From NCBI GenBank assembly GCA_035048485.1, contig CM068587.1, forward strand, positions 36,760,816-36,824,815: a stretch of 64,000 nt of DNA, in the 5' to 3' direction. Below are positions 1 through 13,691 of this stretch, one piece after another (position 1 is the stretch's first letter; every line of letters starts with the position of its first letter). The notes under the pieces are model-generated. The model had not been told where the DNA came from and searched no databases. It was given only the letters and a program-made list of their open reading frames with translations. This DNA comes from Pteria penguin (Eukaryota; Mollusca; Bivalvia; Pterioida; Pteriidae). The position numbers and the translations under genes are program-made.

Positions 1-329
1 TCCGGGGAAGGTTTTCTATGGGGGATGGTTTACTCTATAACACTATAAAGTCAAAATACGAATATAATTAATCTTATGTCACTGTCGCACTCACAAGAAT
101 GTTCAAAAGAGACATTCATGAAACCTTAGGAATTTAGAGACCTGACACTCATACTCGGGGAATGATACGTGTATTTTGTTTGGCTAACCATGAATATCCA
201 TTTGTAAAGAGACCACAAAATATTTCAACATTACGCGGAGAGAATTACATTCAGTAAAACACATTACAAAGGGGTAAACAAGATTATATCGCTATATAAT
301 TAGGTAGTCACGAATATAAACAACAGACT

Positions 330-560
330 CGTTTTATAATAGATTTTAGAACATATATACGTGTATAAATTTTGGTGCACCATATGCGCATTTTCAGAAC
401 TTCTGTCTCGTCATGCTGAAGGCCTAAACTATGGAGATAGAACGTATTAATAGTTGAAGAGCAAACTTATCACCAAATTGACTTAAAGGAAAAAGCCACA
501 TAACCCATCTAAGGACAGACCTATGCATGAGGGAGATCCTCCTTCATTTTAGAATAATTT
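330..560 (+). repeat. Dispersed repeat, copy 1
   Basis: Shares the core TTTTGGTGCACCATATGCGC and, further on, GCATGAGGGAGAT with 42946-43165 in the same order and orientation over about 210 bp, with scattered differences. No open frame and no obvious terminal repeats; probably a non-autonomous element family. Confidence 0.6.
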
Positions 561-880
561 ACATACTTTTTATGACTCAGTAATTTTAAGTATATATTTT
601 GAGTAAGTAAAGGGGTACTGAAATTGTATAACGAATTGTATGTATTGTATTCACCAAAGAATGGAGACGCTTTCATTTAATCCCATTTCTGTTTCAGAAT
701 CATGTAATGTCACAAAACTGAGTGAGTTTTCCAAATTCTATTCTTCTTGCTCTATAATATTTTTCTTTTGTGATTTTACACATACATGTAGCTACATATT
801 ATATAAAATTTATATATTTCATAAATAAATGTTTGGAATATGCTTTGATATTTTATAAACGATGACATCAAATTTAATTC

Positions 881-1110
881 ATTATTATTATTATTATTAT
901 CATGATTATTATCATGATTCTAATTAATTTTATTTAATAAATTTGATTATCATAATTATTATTGATATCATCATAATAATATTAATTATTATCATAATTA
1001 TAGTTGGTGTTGCTGTTGTTCTTGATGATGTTTTTGTAATTCTTGTTGTTTTATTATCATTCTTATCGCTATCATCATCATCATCATTATCATCATCATC
1101 ATCATCATTT
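881..1110. repeat. TTA and ATC microsatellites
   Basis: (TTA)n at 881-900 and an interrupted (ATC)n at about 1069-1110, with related AT-rich trinucleotide sequence between them. Confidence 0.8.
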
Positions 1111-2926
1111 TGTCAATTATAAGATTATGTTATCTTTTTCATTATATTTCTTTATCATTTTCATCATCTTAAAATCACATCCTCACATTACCAATAATTT
1201 ATCTATATAGTTTTATTGCATATCCTAGGTTGAAACATAAAACATGTATTAATATTGTCGATATGCATTATTGTAACTTTGTTAAAGATTCTTGTTTTGC
1301 AGACAGGGAAGTTTTAATCATGAGAGTCTCTAGATTTCAAAGGTGGACTAACGTCTAGTGTATTACTTTGATGAAACCGCAAGTTTTTTCTGTCGCCCCT
1401 TTGAAGTCGTTGGCGCACATTTAGCATTTAAATCTGACAATCAAGTTGATACGGATCCTATGACATAAATTTGTCAGAGAAAATCTTGTCTTGAACATTG
1501 TCCACACTGAAATGACTATCAGTAAAGGAGACCTACAGATTACGAATTACAGTTCCATCTTTGGACTCTGTTATTTAAACTTTTATGTCCTTTGTCGTAA
1601 TGAATTAGTAGGTGGACGCATGAAGCGGCTTAAGCCCTTCATTTAGTGTCTGTTCTCACTTTCAATTTACCATCTACGTGTGTCGCCATTATAATCCTGT
1701 TATATACCTAATTTCGCGTGGGTGGAGGGGGATCATACATCTGAATAAGAATTTATTTAACTTGTCCTTCCATGTATGTGTCACTGACATCACACAACAT
1801 ACCTTGTTTGTTAACTGCGTTTAGTGCTTTAGCTTTTTGTGTGTTATATAATGTGTACATGTATATTACTTATGCCTACCATTTTGAAAGTTTGCTTATC
1901 AACATGGCAACAATTATAAGTTTCACACTGTTATTTTTTTCTTATGTAATAACTCCCATCTAATATAAGTAATGCAAATTATAATATATTACATTTTTCG
2001 TACTACTTTTATTTCAAATAAAGTATGAATAAATAAATAAATGCACATTTAATAAATGAATTATCCAGTTAACAGATAAATGATCAAAATCCAGAGCTAC
2101 TTGTACTAGATTTTCCAAGAATTTCAGTGTAATATTTCGATATTTTTCAGTAATGAGTTTTTAATTTCATAATGCAGATCTAGTATATTCACATTTTAAT
2201 ATTTTCTTTCATATATTTACAGGTATTCAAAAAGCAGTTTTGAAGAAAATTCACGAAATATTGTTTTGTTATAGTGAAAATTCTGTACAGAAATTGATTT
2301 TATAACAAAATGTTATACATATTGAGCTTGTTTTTATTTCTAATATTTAATTCAAATGAAGGATGGAGCATCATGAATAGTGACACGATTTCCTGATAAA
2401 CTTTGTATGTGTGGTGAGTGGGAAGGTTGGCCTGTAAACCACTTCACCATACCATGTAATGAATGTCAATTGTCCGTCCTAAATGGGTACAAGAACGACA
2501 TTACAGTCGAATGTTTTAATGTTATCTACTCCTTAATCTTCATGTTCATGTCCTCCGGGATTATTTTGCCTTAAGGGTGGCAGCGAGAGAATATTTGATT
2601 ATTCACTAATAGTAAAACCCTAGACTAGATATTGAGGAAAACAACGATTTTCTCCAAGTAAATCAGCAGACCTTTGTACCTATACCTACCAAAGGTAAAC
2701 ATAACTGAGCTAATAGCGTGCTTGGCTCTTGGCTAAGGTCCAGGGTTTGAAGTCTATTGGAGGATCGTCGGATTTTAAAAGAGGAGTTTTTATTTATCTT
2801 TTTATAAATTTATACGCCACCTCCCGTCCTCCACATAGACTTAGGTTGTGAAAATAAATTTTTCTATATATAATTTGCATGTCCGATACTGTTCAGATAA
2901 TAATATTGTCGACAACTGCATGTGGT

Positions 2927-3146
2927 TATGTATGTATGTATGTATGTATGTATGTATGTATGTATGTATGTATGTATGTATGTATGTGTGTGTGTATGTG
3001 TGTGTGTGTGTAGGTAGGTAGGTAGGTACGCACGCATGCATACTTACTTAGGCACGTGTATGTATGTATGTATGTATGTATGTATGTATGTATGTATGTA
3101 TGTATGTATGTATGTATGTATGTATGTATGTATGTATGTATGTATG
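2927..3146. repeat. GTAT tetranucleotide microsatellite
   Basis: Two blocks of (GTAT)n with GTGT, GTAG and GCAC variants between them (about 2990-3058). The long open frames read here on the minus strand (TYIH repeats) are repeat artefacts. Confidence 0.95.
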
Positions 3147-3394
3147 TAGGCACGCATGCATGTACACGTGCGTGCATACATTGATGAATGTATGGACAGT
3201 ATGCATGCATGTATGAAAATATTATAAATCTCTTTCGTACTGGCAAATCGGTTACGAAAGTATAGTGCTACTGATGTTAATCAAATCCTTTCCCATGGAT
3301 CTAAAAATAACATATCATCGATTACACGCTTACATAAAAGATATATCATTGAATCATATCAGGGTGGTGGGTATTCTATGGCGGATCTTAAAAA

Positions 3395-3985
3395 TAAATT
3401 TCAAAGGGAATTAAAGTTTAAACTTTGCCTCCACTGATTACACAGGAGACACGTGTATTAGATATTGGGGCCTTAGCTTGCTACCAGATGGTCAGCTATA
3501 ACTGATGTCGCTTTATACTTTTACACCTTGTAATCAAATGATAAATATCTAAAACATAAATATCTAAATCATTTAAGAATATTTGAGCTTGTCTCATAAT
3601 ATTCTCATTTATCGTGGCATTCCTAGGAAAGATGATTCGTATACTCTAGTATACGAGTTAGGGTTATCGATCTTAGATAATTAAGTAATGGCCATTGTTT
3701 CAATTGATTCGGGTCAATGCTTCAATTGTAAGACCCCTCTAGCGTTCATTGCAGAAATGACGAACAAAGACATTCGACAAATCACCTTCCCATAAGTTAT
3801 GATATAATTCTTTATTTGTATAAATAATTTTCAAAAGAAATTAAAGTTAAAACTTTGCCTCCACTGATTACACAGAAGACACATGTATTAGATATGCTTG
3901 CTAGCTTGCTATCAGATGGTTAGCTCTAACTGATGTCGCTTTATATCTTTACATCTATATATCTAAAACATAAATATCTAAAACA
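3395..3985 (+). repeat. Direct duplication, ~160 bp, offset about 430 bp
   Basis: Segments 3395-3560 and 3825-3985 share CTTTGCCTCCACTGATTACA, then TAACTGATGTCGCTTTATA and repeats of the ATATCTAAAACATAA type, with small differences. An old local duplication or two copies of one element. Confidence 0.75.
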
Positions 3986-5440
3986 TTTTTGTCACATTCA
4001 TTTACCGTCCTAATTTGGTGCAGCAAATACAAGTACAATCCTGTGGTACCTGTTCTTATGTAAGCTTTGTGTATCAAGTGTTTTGTCATACAGCTGAATC
4101 AAATTTTCGTTTCCATTCTTTTGATGTACATATAACAATGGTATCACACCATACAGCGTTTTTTTTTTGGGGGGGGGGGGGGAAATAAGAAATTGGCAAC
4201 ATATAACGTTTTACATCTATTTGAATTTTAAAATTAATATTTACTTATTTCTTTCCATATAATATAAACTATAAATGTTCAATATTTCTATTTCTGAGTT
4301 TCGATTTTTTAAAAGACTAGTTATTGATTTCATGATATAGAACCGGCACATTCAAATTCTCACAAATTATTAATTATAATTCAGATATTCAACAGGCAGT
4401 TTACAGAATATCATTGTGTTTTACTACTGAACTTTTGGTACTTAAATAAATATTTCGAACATTTCTGAGAAATATTTAAACACATTGCTTTCATTTTTGA
4501 CTAAGCTATATGACAGTGGTCGCTACTGACACGCAAAACAATAAAGCATAAGCACATAAAACGTAAAAAATTATATGATTGTAACGAAGTTGCTTTACCG
4601 ACTCACGATTAGTTAAATCTGTGATACTTAAAGTACATTTATGTATTACAATCTTTTCACACTTCTCATTGCAGTGTGGAGCTTTACAAAAACAAAACAA
4701 AACAAAAAATGACCACGGAGGGTTTTGACTGAAGCATTGTTTTATCCTTCGTTGATGCTGTGTGCCTGTGACACTCCAAACAATTATGACCCAAATTTCG
4801 TTTTACGTTAGCAATGTTAATTATTTTTGTGTCGATGTTATGACTGAGAAAATGCTTGGCAGTTGTGGCTTACCAAACACGAGTATTTCACTCTTTTCTC
4901 AGGGGTCTATGAACATCCACCTTGATGCCTTGTTGTAATTAAAATGGAGCCAGTTAATTTCGTATCTTATATTCATAAATAAAATTATGTTATGTACATT
5001 CCTTTTAAATGCGCATCTGCCAATGCACATTCATGAATTTAAACCAAATGTACATGATTATTTCATAGAATCTATATCCATTCGAACACTCTGTCAAAAA
5101 TTAAAATGAACTCATATCTTCATCTATATGATTTGACAATATAAGGTATGAAAAAACTCGGTCTGTGCTACAACGGCTTTCACAAACCATTACATTAAAA
5201 CTTAAAAGTTCGATGTTAATCTGATGCCAATTTGTCCTTCTGTATAGTTGAACACCGCCTAGCATTACTTCGTCTACCTGGTGGCGACCGGAGGATTGTT
5301 GATTATATTGTGACCCAGTGATTAGATAAAGAGGCAACCAAATACCGAGAAACAAAACCCCCAAAAAACAAACAGAACCAAGAACATTGGCTGACTTTTA
5401 CGCGTGCCAATCAGGAATCAAAGTATTGCAGTCGCCGGCA

Positions 5441-5765
5441 ATTTAACTGAAATTTCCCGGGTTCAAATCCATTCAACGCCTAGTTGACATCATGTCTTTC
5501 AAATGAGGCAGTGAAAACCCAAGGTCCCATCTCATGAAATGCGTTTACATTGCCCCATTGACTGGTTTTTGCTTTACGTCACTCCACGATTATTTCATGT
5601 ATATGGAGACGGCATCTGTCTGATGCATCACATAGATATTTGTACCTTTGCAATGGACACTCCCAAAGCAGTGAGAGATCTTTTACGTGCCTCGCCTACC
5701 GTGAAACGGGACCTCGGTTTTTACTATCTCATCCGAAAGATAGAACACCGGTGTACCTATGGCCA
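5441..5765. mobile_element. Composite SINE: plus-strand head joined to minus-strand body
   Basis: About 5441-5545 matches the head and centre of the local SINE on the plus strand (B box GGGTTCAAATCC, then TGTCTTTC, then AAGGTCCCAT). From 5573 to about 5760 the same family runs on the minus strand, from its tail (TTTACGTCACTCCACGATTA) back through the centre to CGAAAGATAGAACACCGGTG. The centre is therefore present in both orientations. Confidence 0.7.
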
Positions 5766-5847
5766 GAGTAGAACCAGGTCTACGTAAAACTATATTATGG
5801 ATATATCATTTAGGGCTTCACATGTGAGAATTATTGTTTCGATTAAT

Positions 5848-6200
5848 ACAAGTGTAATATTTTTCTAGAAAATGTTCAACCAATCAGAATCTGTTTTGTG
5901 GTCATGTGTTTGTTGCATGTGACCTCATTAATAATTAATTGGCATTTCATCCAATCACATTCTACGTTGTGGTCACATGTTTGTTTCATGTGACTGTACA
6001 CGTGACATCATGAATAATTAAAACAAGTGTAATATTTTTCCAGAAAATGTTTAACCAATCAGAATCTGTTTTGAGATCATTTGTTTGTTGCATGTGACCT
6101 CATTAATAATTAATTAGCACTTCATCCAATCACATTCTGTGTTATGGTCACATGTTTGATCCATGTGAAAATTCACGTGACCTTATGAATAATAAGTAGC
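5848..6200 (+). repeat. Dimeric tandem repeat, 175-bp unit
   Basis: Two units starting ACAAGTGTAATATTTTTC at 5848 and 6023. Each unit is itself two related halves carrying CCAATCA (AATCTG/CATTCT), TCATGTGTTTG-like and CATGTGAC blocks. Confidence 0.8.
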
Positions 6201-7698
6201 GTCAATTAATTGGCGTCACTTAAGTTTTGTTGTTCATCGCTGAAAGATTGTAACTATAATTGTGGATCTAAATTTCGTATTCCCACCACCACCTCATATT
6301 TCATGCTATAAGATTATCCTGTTCATAAAATAAAGTCTCTACCATTAGGTATATAGTTTAATATATTGTAGTAGTGTGTGGCCTTTTTTCGATGCCACCT
6401 CTTCCCAATTTTGAAAATCATTGTTTTCCTACATATTTATCTGTGTAACTATTGTTTGTTTTATGTGGGGACAACCAATAGTTTTGGTCATTTTTAATAA
6501 ATGACATTTTCAATCATAAGACGTTGTTATTGTTGTTTTCACTCTTGGGAAATCAGAGCAAGAGACATTCTATGCTAGGCATTGCAAGATGCAGTAATAA
6601 ATGTGTTTGCGAGACAGGTGTATGACATAAATACCTATAAACTTAAATATAAAACTCAAACTTGGCACTGATTGATTACTCTATGAACACGTTGGAATTT
6701 TATGAGTCAGAGAACGCAGGAAATACGGAATTAATTTAATAATGATAAATTTGCCTTTCAGCAAAAAAAGTGTAAAAATATTTAAATGACAATAAAGATA
6801 TATGTATATATATATATTTATAAAATAGAAAATAATAATCAGCAGTATAAAAAATTATCACAGACTGTTTGTATGCACATAAATGTTATGTCAACGATTT
6901 ACAAAGCAAAATAAGTTAAGGTATCGACAACCACTTACATTCATGAACAAATTCCTGGAAACAAAACAGAAGTGGAACAAATCGAACTGGACAAATACAC
7001 TTTATGGAATGTATCATTAAACTTGTATTCTGATAATCCAAGTAAAATAGTCAAGGAAAACAGATTGAAAATTATAGTGAAACAAGAATAAATGCATGTA
7101 ATCCATTCATCCCAACCTGAAGAACAGTTACTGGGGCTTCAAGGCAATTTCGATTGAAAATTTCTACAATACAAGGTCTTTTTAAGTATTTCTCCAAATG
7201 AAACCTCATTTGGTATCCCCCAACCCCATCTCAACCTATTCCGAAAAAGCTGAATCGGCTTCCGTGTCATATTGTGTACCTTTTGTTTCATTTTATCTAT
7301 TTAGCAGTTATTATTTAAAAAGTAACTTCTAAAACTTTTTAACTGGAAAAAAATTCAAAAGACAGATAGGATGATTCTTCTACATCCTTCTTCAGCGAAA
7401 AAGGGGAGAAGGACATAAAAGTAAATATCGATGAAATCTCCATGGGATGTAGGTTACATACACGAAAAATGCCAAATTCAGGAACAGTTTCAAACTCAAA
7501 AAAGTGATTTTTAAGCATTTAGCCATTGAAATTAAGACTTGTTTCAGGATTCAATACTGTTTGTTATTCTCCTTTAGAATTAAGAACGAGATATCTTTCA
7601 GAATACTGCTCATCATGAAGTTCCCTCCTTTTGGAGACGTGGAATACTACATTTCTCACATTGGTACTATTTACTTTTAAAGTGTTCTTATTTAACAA

Positions 7699-7902
7699 TT
7701 ATGCTAGTGAAGCGCCCGCGGTTGAGTCTGATTCGCGCGTAGCAGGGGTACGTATCGGCAAAATCTGGCTATGTTGAATGGATTTCCGCCTCTTTTTATC
7801 ACCATGGCCTTTGGGTGCGGTACTGCCACGGAAGGTGGTCATGGTTTCTGATCTATCAACTGGACTTCCCATCATGCTAGCTGCTTCTTCCGATGACACT
7901 TC
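7699..7902 (-). CDS. RGS22: Alternative C-terminal exon (isoform B), probably RGS22
   Basis: 67 codons and TAA at 7699-7701. The peptide begins EVSSEEAASMMGSPVDRSET and holds a basic patch GDKKRRKS and a Ser/Thr-rich end (TPATRESDSTAGASLA). Acceptor TGTTTTTGCAG. It enters in phase 0, so exon 28 (phase 0 out) can join it directly if exon 29 is skipped, replacing 65 C-terminal residues by 67. If joined after exon 29 it would be untranslated. It could instead belong to a separate gene. No AATAAA was seen within about 400 bp downstream. Confidence 0.5.
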   Translation of the reverse strand, partial: EVSSEEAASMMGSPVDRSETMTTFRGSTAPKGHGDKKRRKSIQHSQILPIRTPATRESDSTAGASLA

Positions 7903-9332
7903 CTGCAAAAACAAATCGTCAAGTATTAATTGGACGAAAATGATGATCCTATGTCGGACACCAATATTAGTCTAAAAAGGTCAACATGAAAACAAGGACA
8001 GGTTACACATGTATATCAACAGCAGGAAAAGTAGCTCAAACGATGTAAGTTTTTACCTACATTTATTTTATATATACACTGAATGAATTGATGCATGAAA
8101 TTAAAGGGGGAAAGAATTGCTGATTTGATTGATCCAATAAATATAATTAATTACATATATGTAAGCTTATGAAACTTTTCATTAACAACAAATTTATGTT
8201 CGATTTCTTTTGCCAGAACAGAAACCCCAAATTGTGCTATTTTGAGAGATTCTTCTCCATGCAACATGCTGTCAAATATAAAGACTGTGAAAAAAACCTA
8301 TGGAAACCAAATAACATAAAATTATGGGGGTTTGGCAGAATTTTTAATATACACAAACTAATTGTGATAACTACATCAATGTCAAGGCAACTATACAATG
8401 TCAAGGTCATTTATAATCTCATCTAGTGCACAGCATATCACACACAAATCAAACGATCCTGAGATAATATGATAGAAAGTGTACTATATAATATCATTAA
8501 TGATACTTAATTATCAATTTTTCTTACATATTCAGGAAAGTATTTTATTACTTATAACAATATATCTAAAAATTTTAGTGATATATATTTTCGAATAAAT
8601 TACCAATTATCTTATTTTCTTCTAGGCTGGTGTAGAACCTTCCAGTAAATTTTAACTTGGACTCAAAAATCAGTTTCATACTTGATACTCATTAACTTTC
8701 AATATCTTACACCCGATGGAACTTGCTACATGCAAATACTATGAGTATTGGTTTAATAGACATAAAATGTGCTCCCTCTATCACAAACTTATCTACATGC
8801 AATATGTAATCATCTGCTTTATATATTTTACATGCCAAGTCTAATTATAAATTCCGTAAAACCGTTTTTAAACCGTTTTGGTACTTATATCATGTGATAC
8901 AAATATCTTATTTACTTTACCAGGAAGTTAAGTATACTAAAATTGAAGAACCGTGTCTTCAATTCCTCATTTTTTCCTTCTTTTCAAACTACACTCTAAG
9001 GAAGACAGAAAGCAAACCCGATATAAGACGGACCTTGTGTGACTGAAAATCAAAATTATTCTACGTTTAATCCTCTACGACTAACGACACTCTGGACTAC
9101 ATCTAATTGACCAGTGGTCATTTTAAAGTTCAAACTTGGTGCCCTAATCTCTAGATCCGCCTTCTAAACCTATAAAGATCTATGCATCTCATCTTGAACA
9201 ACAATCAAGTAAATCTCTAAACCCTATCCCTTGGAGGAACTTCATTGGACGGTACATTTTAATTAATCTATCACAAATCCTTGCTATGTTTTATTTTTCA
9301 GGCATCACGTAGTCATAATTTGACGATACTAA

Positions 9333-9596
9333 GCCAGTGTAGCCCAGTGAATGAGGTGCACTGCTCATGACCTGCAAGCCCAGGTTCGATTCCCGCCCTG
9401 GGCACACCAGTGTCCCGTCTTTTGAATGAGACAGTAACAATCGAGGTCCCATGTCGCGGTAGGCGCGGCACGTAAAAGATCCCTCACTGCTTCCAGAGGG
9501 TCCGTTGGTATAAATTTCTATGCAATGCATTAGGCAGATGCCATAACCATATACGTGAAATAATCATGCAGTGACGTAAAACAATTAACAATCAAT
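9333..9596 (+). mobile_element. tRNA-derived SINE, full-length
   Basis: The tRNA-like head begins GTAGCCCAGTGAATGAGG (A-box-like), B box GGTTCGATTCC at 9383-9393, conserved body (GTCCCGTCTTTTGAATGAGA, then GGTAGGCGCGGCACGTAAAA) and a tail of GTGACGTAAAACAATTAACA followed by CAATCAATTAAC. No reading frame is expected; it depends on a LINE. It lies in the intron before the isoform B exon. Confidence 0.8.
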
Positions 9597-11315
9597 TAAC
9601 ATACGTACATACTCAAATTTCTTTATGACTATCCGACAAATTCCTGTCTCCTATGACTACATACAGTAAGCTATTTTCCCATTGTGGGAACATCGTTAGA
9701 GGCTATATATATATATATTATTCAAACTATCAAATCCCTATGTTAGATATCATTTCTCTATAATTACATAGTCCTATGACGCTATGCCTATATCCGAACC
9801 TGTTTACGGCTTCCCAAGTTTTCCCATTTTCAATAACTGCACAAGTTCAAACTTCGCTTCACTCCCTGCTCTTAACTTAAGAAGAATTAACATAGTTTAT
9901 ATTTCTATTTTATCAGAGAAATGTGGTAACCTGCGTTTGAAAGTAAGTATGAAATGAACACATACGATGATATCATTGTCTACTTAGAATTTAAGTAAAA
10001 TATGGGACCTGTATTTAAAGCATAATGACCACCATCAACAGGGGGGTAAAGTCTACAGGGAATTGGATTTTAATACACTGAATGACAAGCACTTACCGAA
10101 AACGACTGCGTTAACAATACAGAAAACAATGAAATGTATTTTTAAAAAACACCATTGCAATACATGCTTATTAATTACAATACACAACATCAAACGTTCA
10201 CTATCATCAAAACATTACATTTAATATCAATAACTGGTGATGTTTTGACTTTGTTCCAATGCAAAATACATGCATTTACACAAAACACAACACTGTCATT
10301 TTCGATTATTCATTTTAAATGCATTCCTGTACCTCGATCAAACCCAGATATCGATGATGTCTTACAGAAAAATTCAAAATATGTACAAGTTTTATTATAC
10401 AATGCTTTTTTTTCTTCATTATTATTCCATATGCATTTATGATACTATTTGCAATATTATGATTTTAAATTTTAATTTTTGCTGACTCAACAACATTTCA
10501 ATAATTCCTTCTTATTTGTACACAAATCATGCTCATGTAAATCGAATAGAATGCACAGAAAATTATGAATACATCTGAATTATATTCCAAAATATATGTC
10601 ATATTTGCTACCACATAATGTCATTATTGTAAAATCTCTATTGTAGCTGAAAGCATTTAGAAAAGACAGGGAAAAAAAATGTAAGATAAGAAAATACACC
10701 ATGGAAGCTATATACAAAGATTCTTTAATCTATATGGCGACGAAATAAAAAAGATAAGTTTATTGTGAGTTTGATTGTGCAATCTTTGTATGTATAACAA
10801 AGACAGAAAGAGAAATATGTTAGTATATGTAAATTTAATTATCTTACGAGTATATTTGAATGACTTTTTTCATCAATTTTTAATTTCTAAATGTTAATAT
10901 ATTCTAGTCAATTTACATGAGCAACACAAAATGTGATTGAATTTCTTAACAATTTTACCTTTAAATTTGAATTTGAATTTAATCAATATAATGTCAAGGT
11001 TATTTAATAAGTGTCATTGACCTTGATATAAAACTCACCTCGTCATCCTAACAACAAAGAAAGAAGGAGAAGTGTAAAATTAATTAGAAAGACAATACAA
11101 AGTGTTAATGATAAATATAGGTATCAAAATAACATTGACATTTCCTACAGAGACAAGTTAATCATGACAACCATTCTAGAGGGAGAAAATCGTCCAGAGT
11201 CAAAGAAGCTTTTAGAATTTGATCATCCTTAATCATTTTATCAATAAATTAATCTTTGCTGATGAGTAAAAATTAATATCAATAATGGCAAGTAATACAC
11301 ATTTTGATATATTTT

Positions 11316-11412
11316 TAGAAAATTTTCATCAACAATTTGATGGCAAGACCTTTCCAAGCTATAATAGAAAATTGTCATAAACAATTTGATGGCAAGACCT
11401 TCCAAAGCTATA
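11316..11412 (+). repeat. Tandem duplication, ~58 bp unit
   Basis: Two neighbouring units share ACAATTTGATGGCAAGACCT and an AAGCTATA end, with a few differences. Confidence 0.75.
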
Positions 11413-11807
11413 TCTAAAAATTAAATAAAATATCTGTTGATCAATTACCAACATGAGTAAATTCAAATACATTTTACTTTTTTGTTAACTTTTTATATGT
11501 TTTCAAAATATTTTCAGATTTAGAAAAAAAAATTCAGTAAAATATTTTTCTAGTTTTATAAAGAAAACAAAAATTTCAACCTCGTCAATCAAATGATAAA
11601 AGCTTTTTCTATCTAGAGACTTTTTCTCTGTGATGGTTCATGCATAACAGAAAAGAACTAAGTATAGATTCCGTCACCTTGACTACAGATTACATAACAT
11701 ACCATGTCCCTCACGCCTTCTCTCTGTAAATAACGCCCAACACAAATTATAATGGCCTACAAGACCATGCTCCAAGATCCAACAATCCAACATCATATTA
11801 TACATAA

Positions 11808-11810
<3 letters not shown>

Positions 11811-11855
<45 letters not shown>
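11811..11855. repeat. (TA)n microsatellite
   Basis: About 22 TA units. Confidence 0.95.
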
Positions 11856-11857
<2 letters not shown>

Positions 11858-13410
11858 AGACCAATAATATAATAACATATAAAAGGCCAACCAAACCCAG
11901 ATTACAATGTACCAAAACCAATGTTTGGAAAAGTGCTTGTACAGAGGCCTTTAGATTAATAGGACATCATTTTGTCTTGAAAATTGTGCAGTATCTTTGA
12001 AATAAATGTTTTTGTAAATTGTGACTTCAGAAATTCATAATACTTTTCATTTTCTATTGTGGGATATATGCAAACACATATAGGTTTGAAATCCATGTTA
12101 TGAACGCATACTAAAACCCCAAAATAATTACTTTTATGACAATGATCTTTGAGATTTAGTGTATATAGAATGTGCCTAACTGTAAGCAGTGTGTTCGGTA
12201 TAGGAATAAATTATGGTCATTGGATAACAATTTAAACTCCAAAGGCCATAAGGCCTCTGTACATTTGTTCTAGGCCTTTTTTAACTATTACAGTACTACT
12301 TTTCATATTGTTTTAGTTCAAAGCAAAATGTTAGTCTATGGCAACATTCAAGATGTATTCAACATCAAAAGCATATATACTTAGCTGCATCTTATTCTTC
12401 AATATGCAAGATCATGATTACTGATTGACCGTTTTCACTCATTTCTTTTATACACACCACTCTTTTAATTTGTTCTTCAGTTTAGAACAATAAATTTGGT
12501 AGGTGACTATAATACAAAGCATGAACAGAATGAGTATTTGCGATCTTGCTATTCTTGGATACATCTTGAATGCCATATTTTTCTTGTACATTTAAGTAAG
12601 TTTAGTTTACCGTTTCTAAACATTTTCACAATACGTGTACAACTACTATAGTTGTTACATGGTTGTTATTCTCTTGGGTTTTAGGGTACCAATGAATGTT
12701 TACACTATACACCTGAGGCACAGATAATGTGAAAGAACATTCACCTGTATTTTACTGAAGAAACTAACTGCTTGTATTTTCAAAAGGGGGTTGAAGAAAA
12801 AATTTAGACCACTGTAATTGGTGAATATAATAAGTTTGGTGGATGTGATTTGTGGGGGGAGGGGGAGATAGGGGGTATATAACTCCAAGCACTAATTACA
12901 AATTTAACTATTGTTGTTAATAGTGCATTAACTATATCTACATTACATTTTGCTAAGTAAACACACATTTAGTTGCTTTTGACATTCAAAAAGTCCCTGA
13001 AATGCAGGCAAATCACAAAAAAGGAAAAGGTTTTGCAAAACACCAAAGCTAAAAACCATATTCTGAAAGTATTGCTTCAGATAAACACAACACAAGGTGG
13101 ACTAATAATAACCTTGAATTTTGCTTTCTGCATGAAATAATTAACAAAATTCCAAGAAATAAAAGATGTTAATGCTAGATACTTTGTTCAAGAAAACCTT
13201 CCAAATTATGTAACTTCTTAGGTCATACATATAAATAAACAACAAAAAATAATTTCCTTATTTTCATACTTGCAAGTAGAAAATTAGCATTCAAATACTG
13301 TAATAATGAAACTCTATATGATTACTGTTGTTTTCACTCAAACGAGTACTGGTTTTTTTTTCTCAATAAGGAGACCATTTGATTTTTTTGATTTTGGTTT
13401 TCCATACATA

Positions 13411-13416
13411 TTTATT
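13411..13416 (-). terminator. Candidate poly(A) signal for RGS22 isoform A
   Basis: AATAAA on the minus strand (TTTATT on the plus), about 290 bp downstream of the exon 29 stop. In AT-rich DNA such hexamers arise by chance, so this is only a candidate. Confidence 0.25.
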
Positions 13417-13691
13417 TATACATTTATACTACACGAAGACAGACAATGGACCTCTGTAACTGCAGTATGATAACACGAAAACCCGGTTTAAAAAAGTGCT
13501 GCACCTGATTTCATACATAACATTTGTGTACCTAGCTCAGATACAATACATCTTATATTGCTTAGCCAGCATCTATAAATCTCTGAAATAAAATAAAAGC
13601 TCTGAGTATAAAGTGTAAGCCATTCCCTGATCAGCTACTATCTGTCTATGCGGGACAAGTCCCAGGCACAAAGCACCTTGCAGTTACTCAC

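Larger units (their letters stand above)
1..7698. other. Intergenic region, left end
   Basis: No convincing exon on either strand; open frames are short and AT-biased. It holds TTA and ATC microsatellites (about 880-1110), GTAT arrays (2929-3146), a ~160-bp segment duplicated about 430 bp apart (3395-3560 and 3825-3985), a T8G14 tract (4161-4182), a composite SINE (5441-5765), a 175-bp dimer (5848-6200) and a dispersed repeat (330-560) shared with 42946-43165. Confidence 0.6.
7903..13691 (-). other. Intron between exon 29 and the isoform B exon, or 3' flank
   Basis: AT-rich, no convincing exons. It contains the 9.3 kb SINE, a tandem duplication at 11316-11412, a TA run at 11811-11855, and an inverted ~25-bp pair (GTACAGAGGCCTTT type) at 11929-11953 and 12247-12275. 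Confidence 0.55.

Noticed and set aside
2841..3246. Long open frames on the minus strand with THTYIH or YIHT repeats.
   Set aside because: They are translations of the GTAT/TATG microsatellite.
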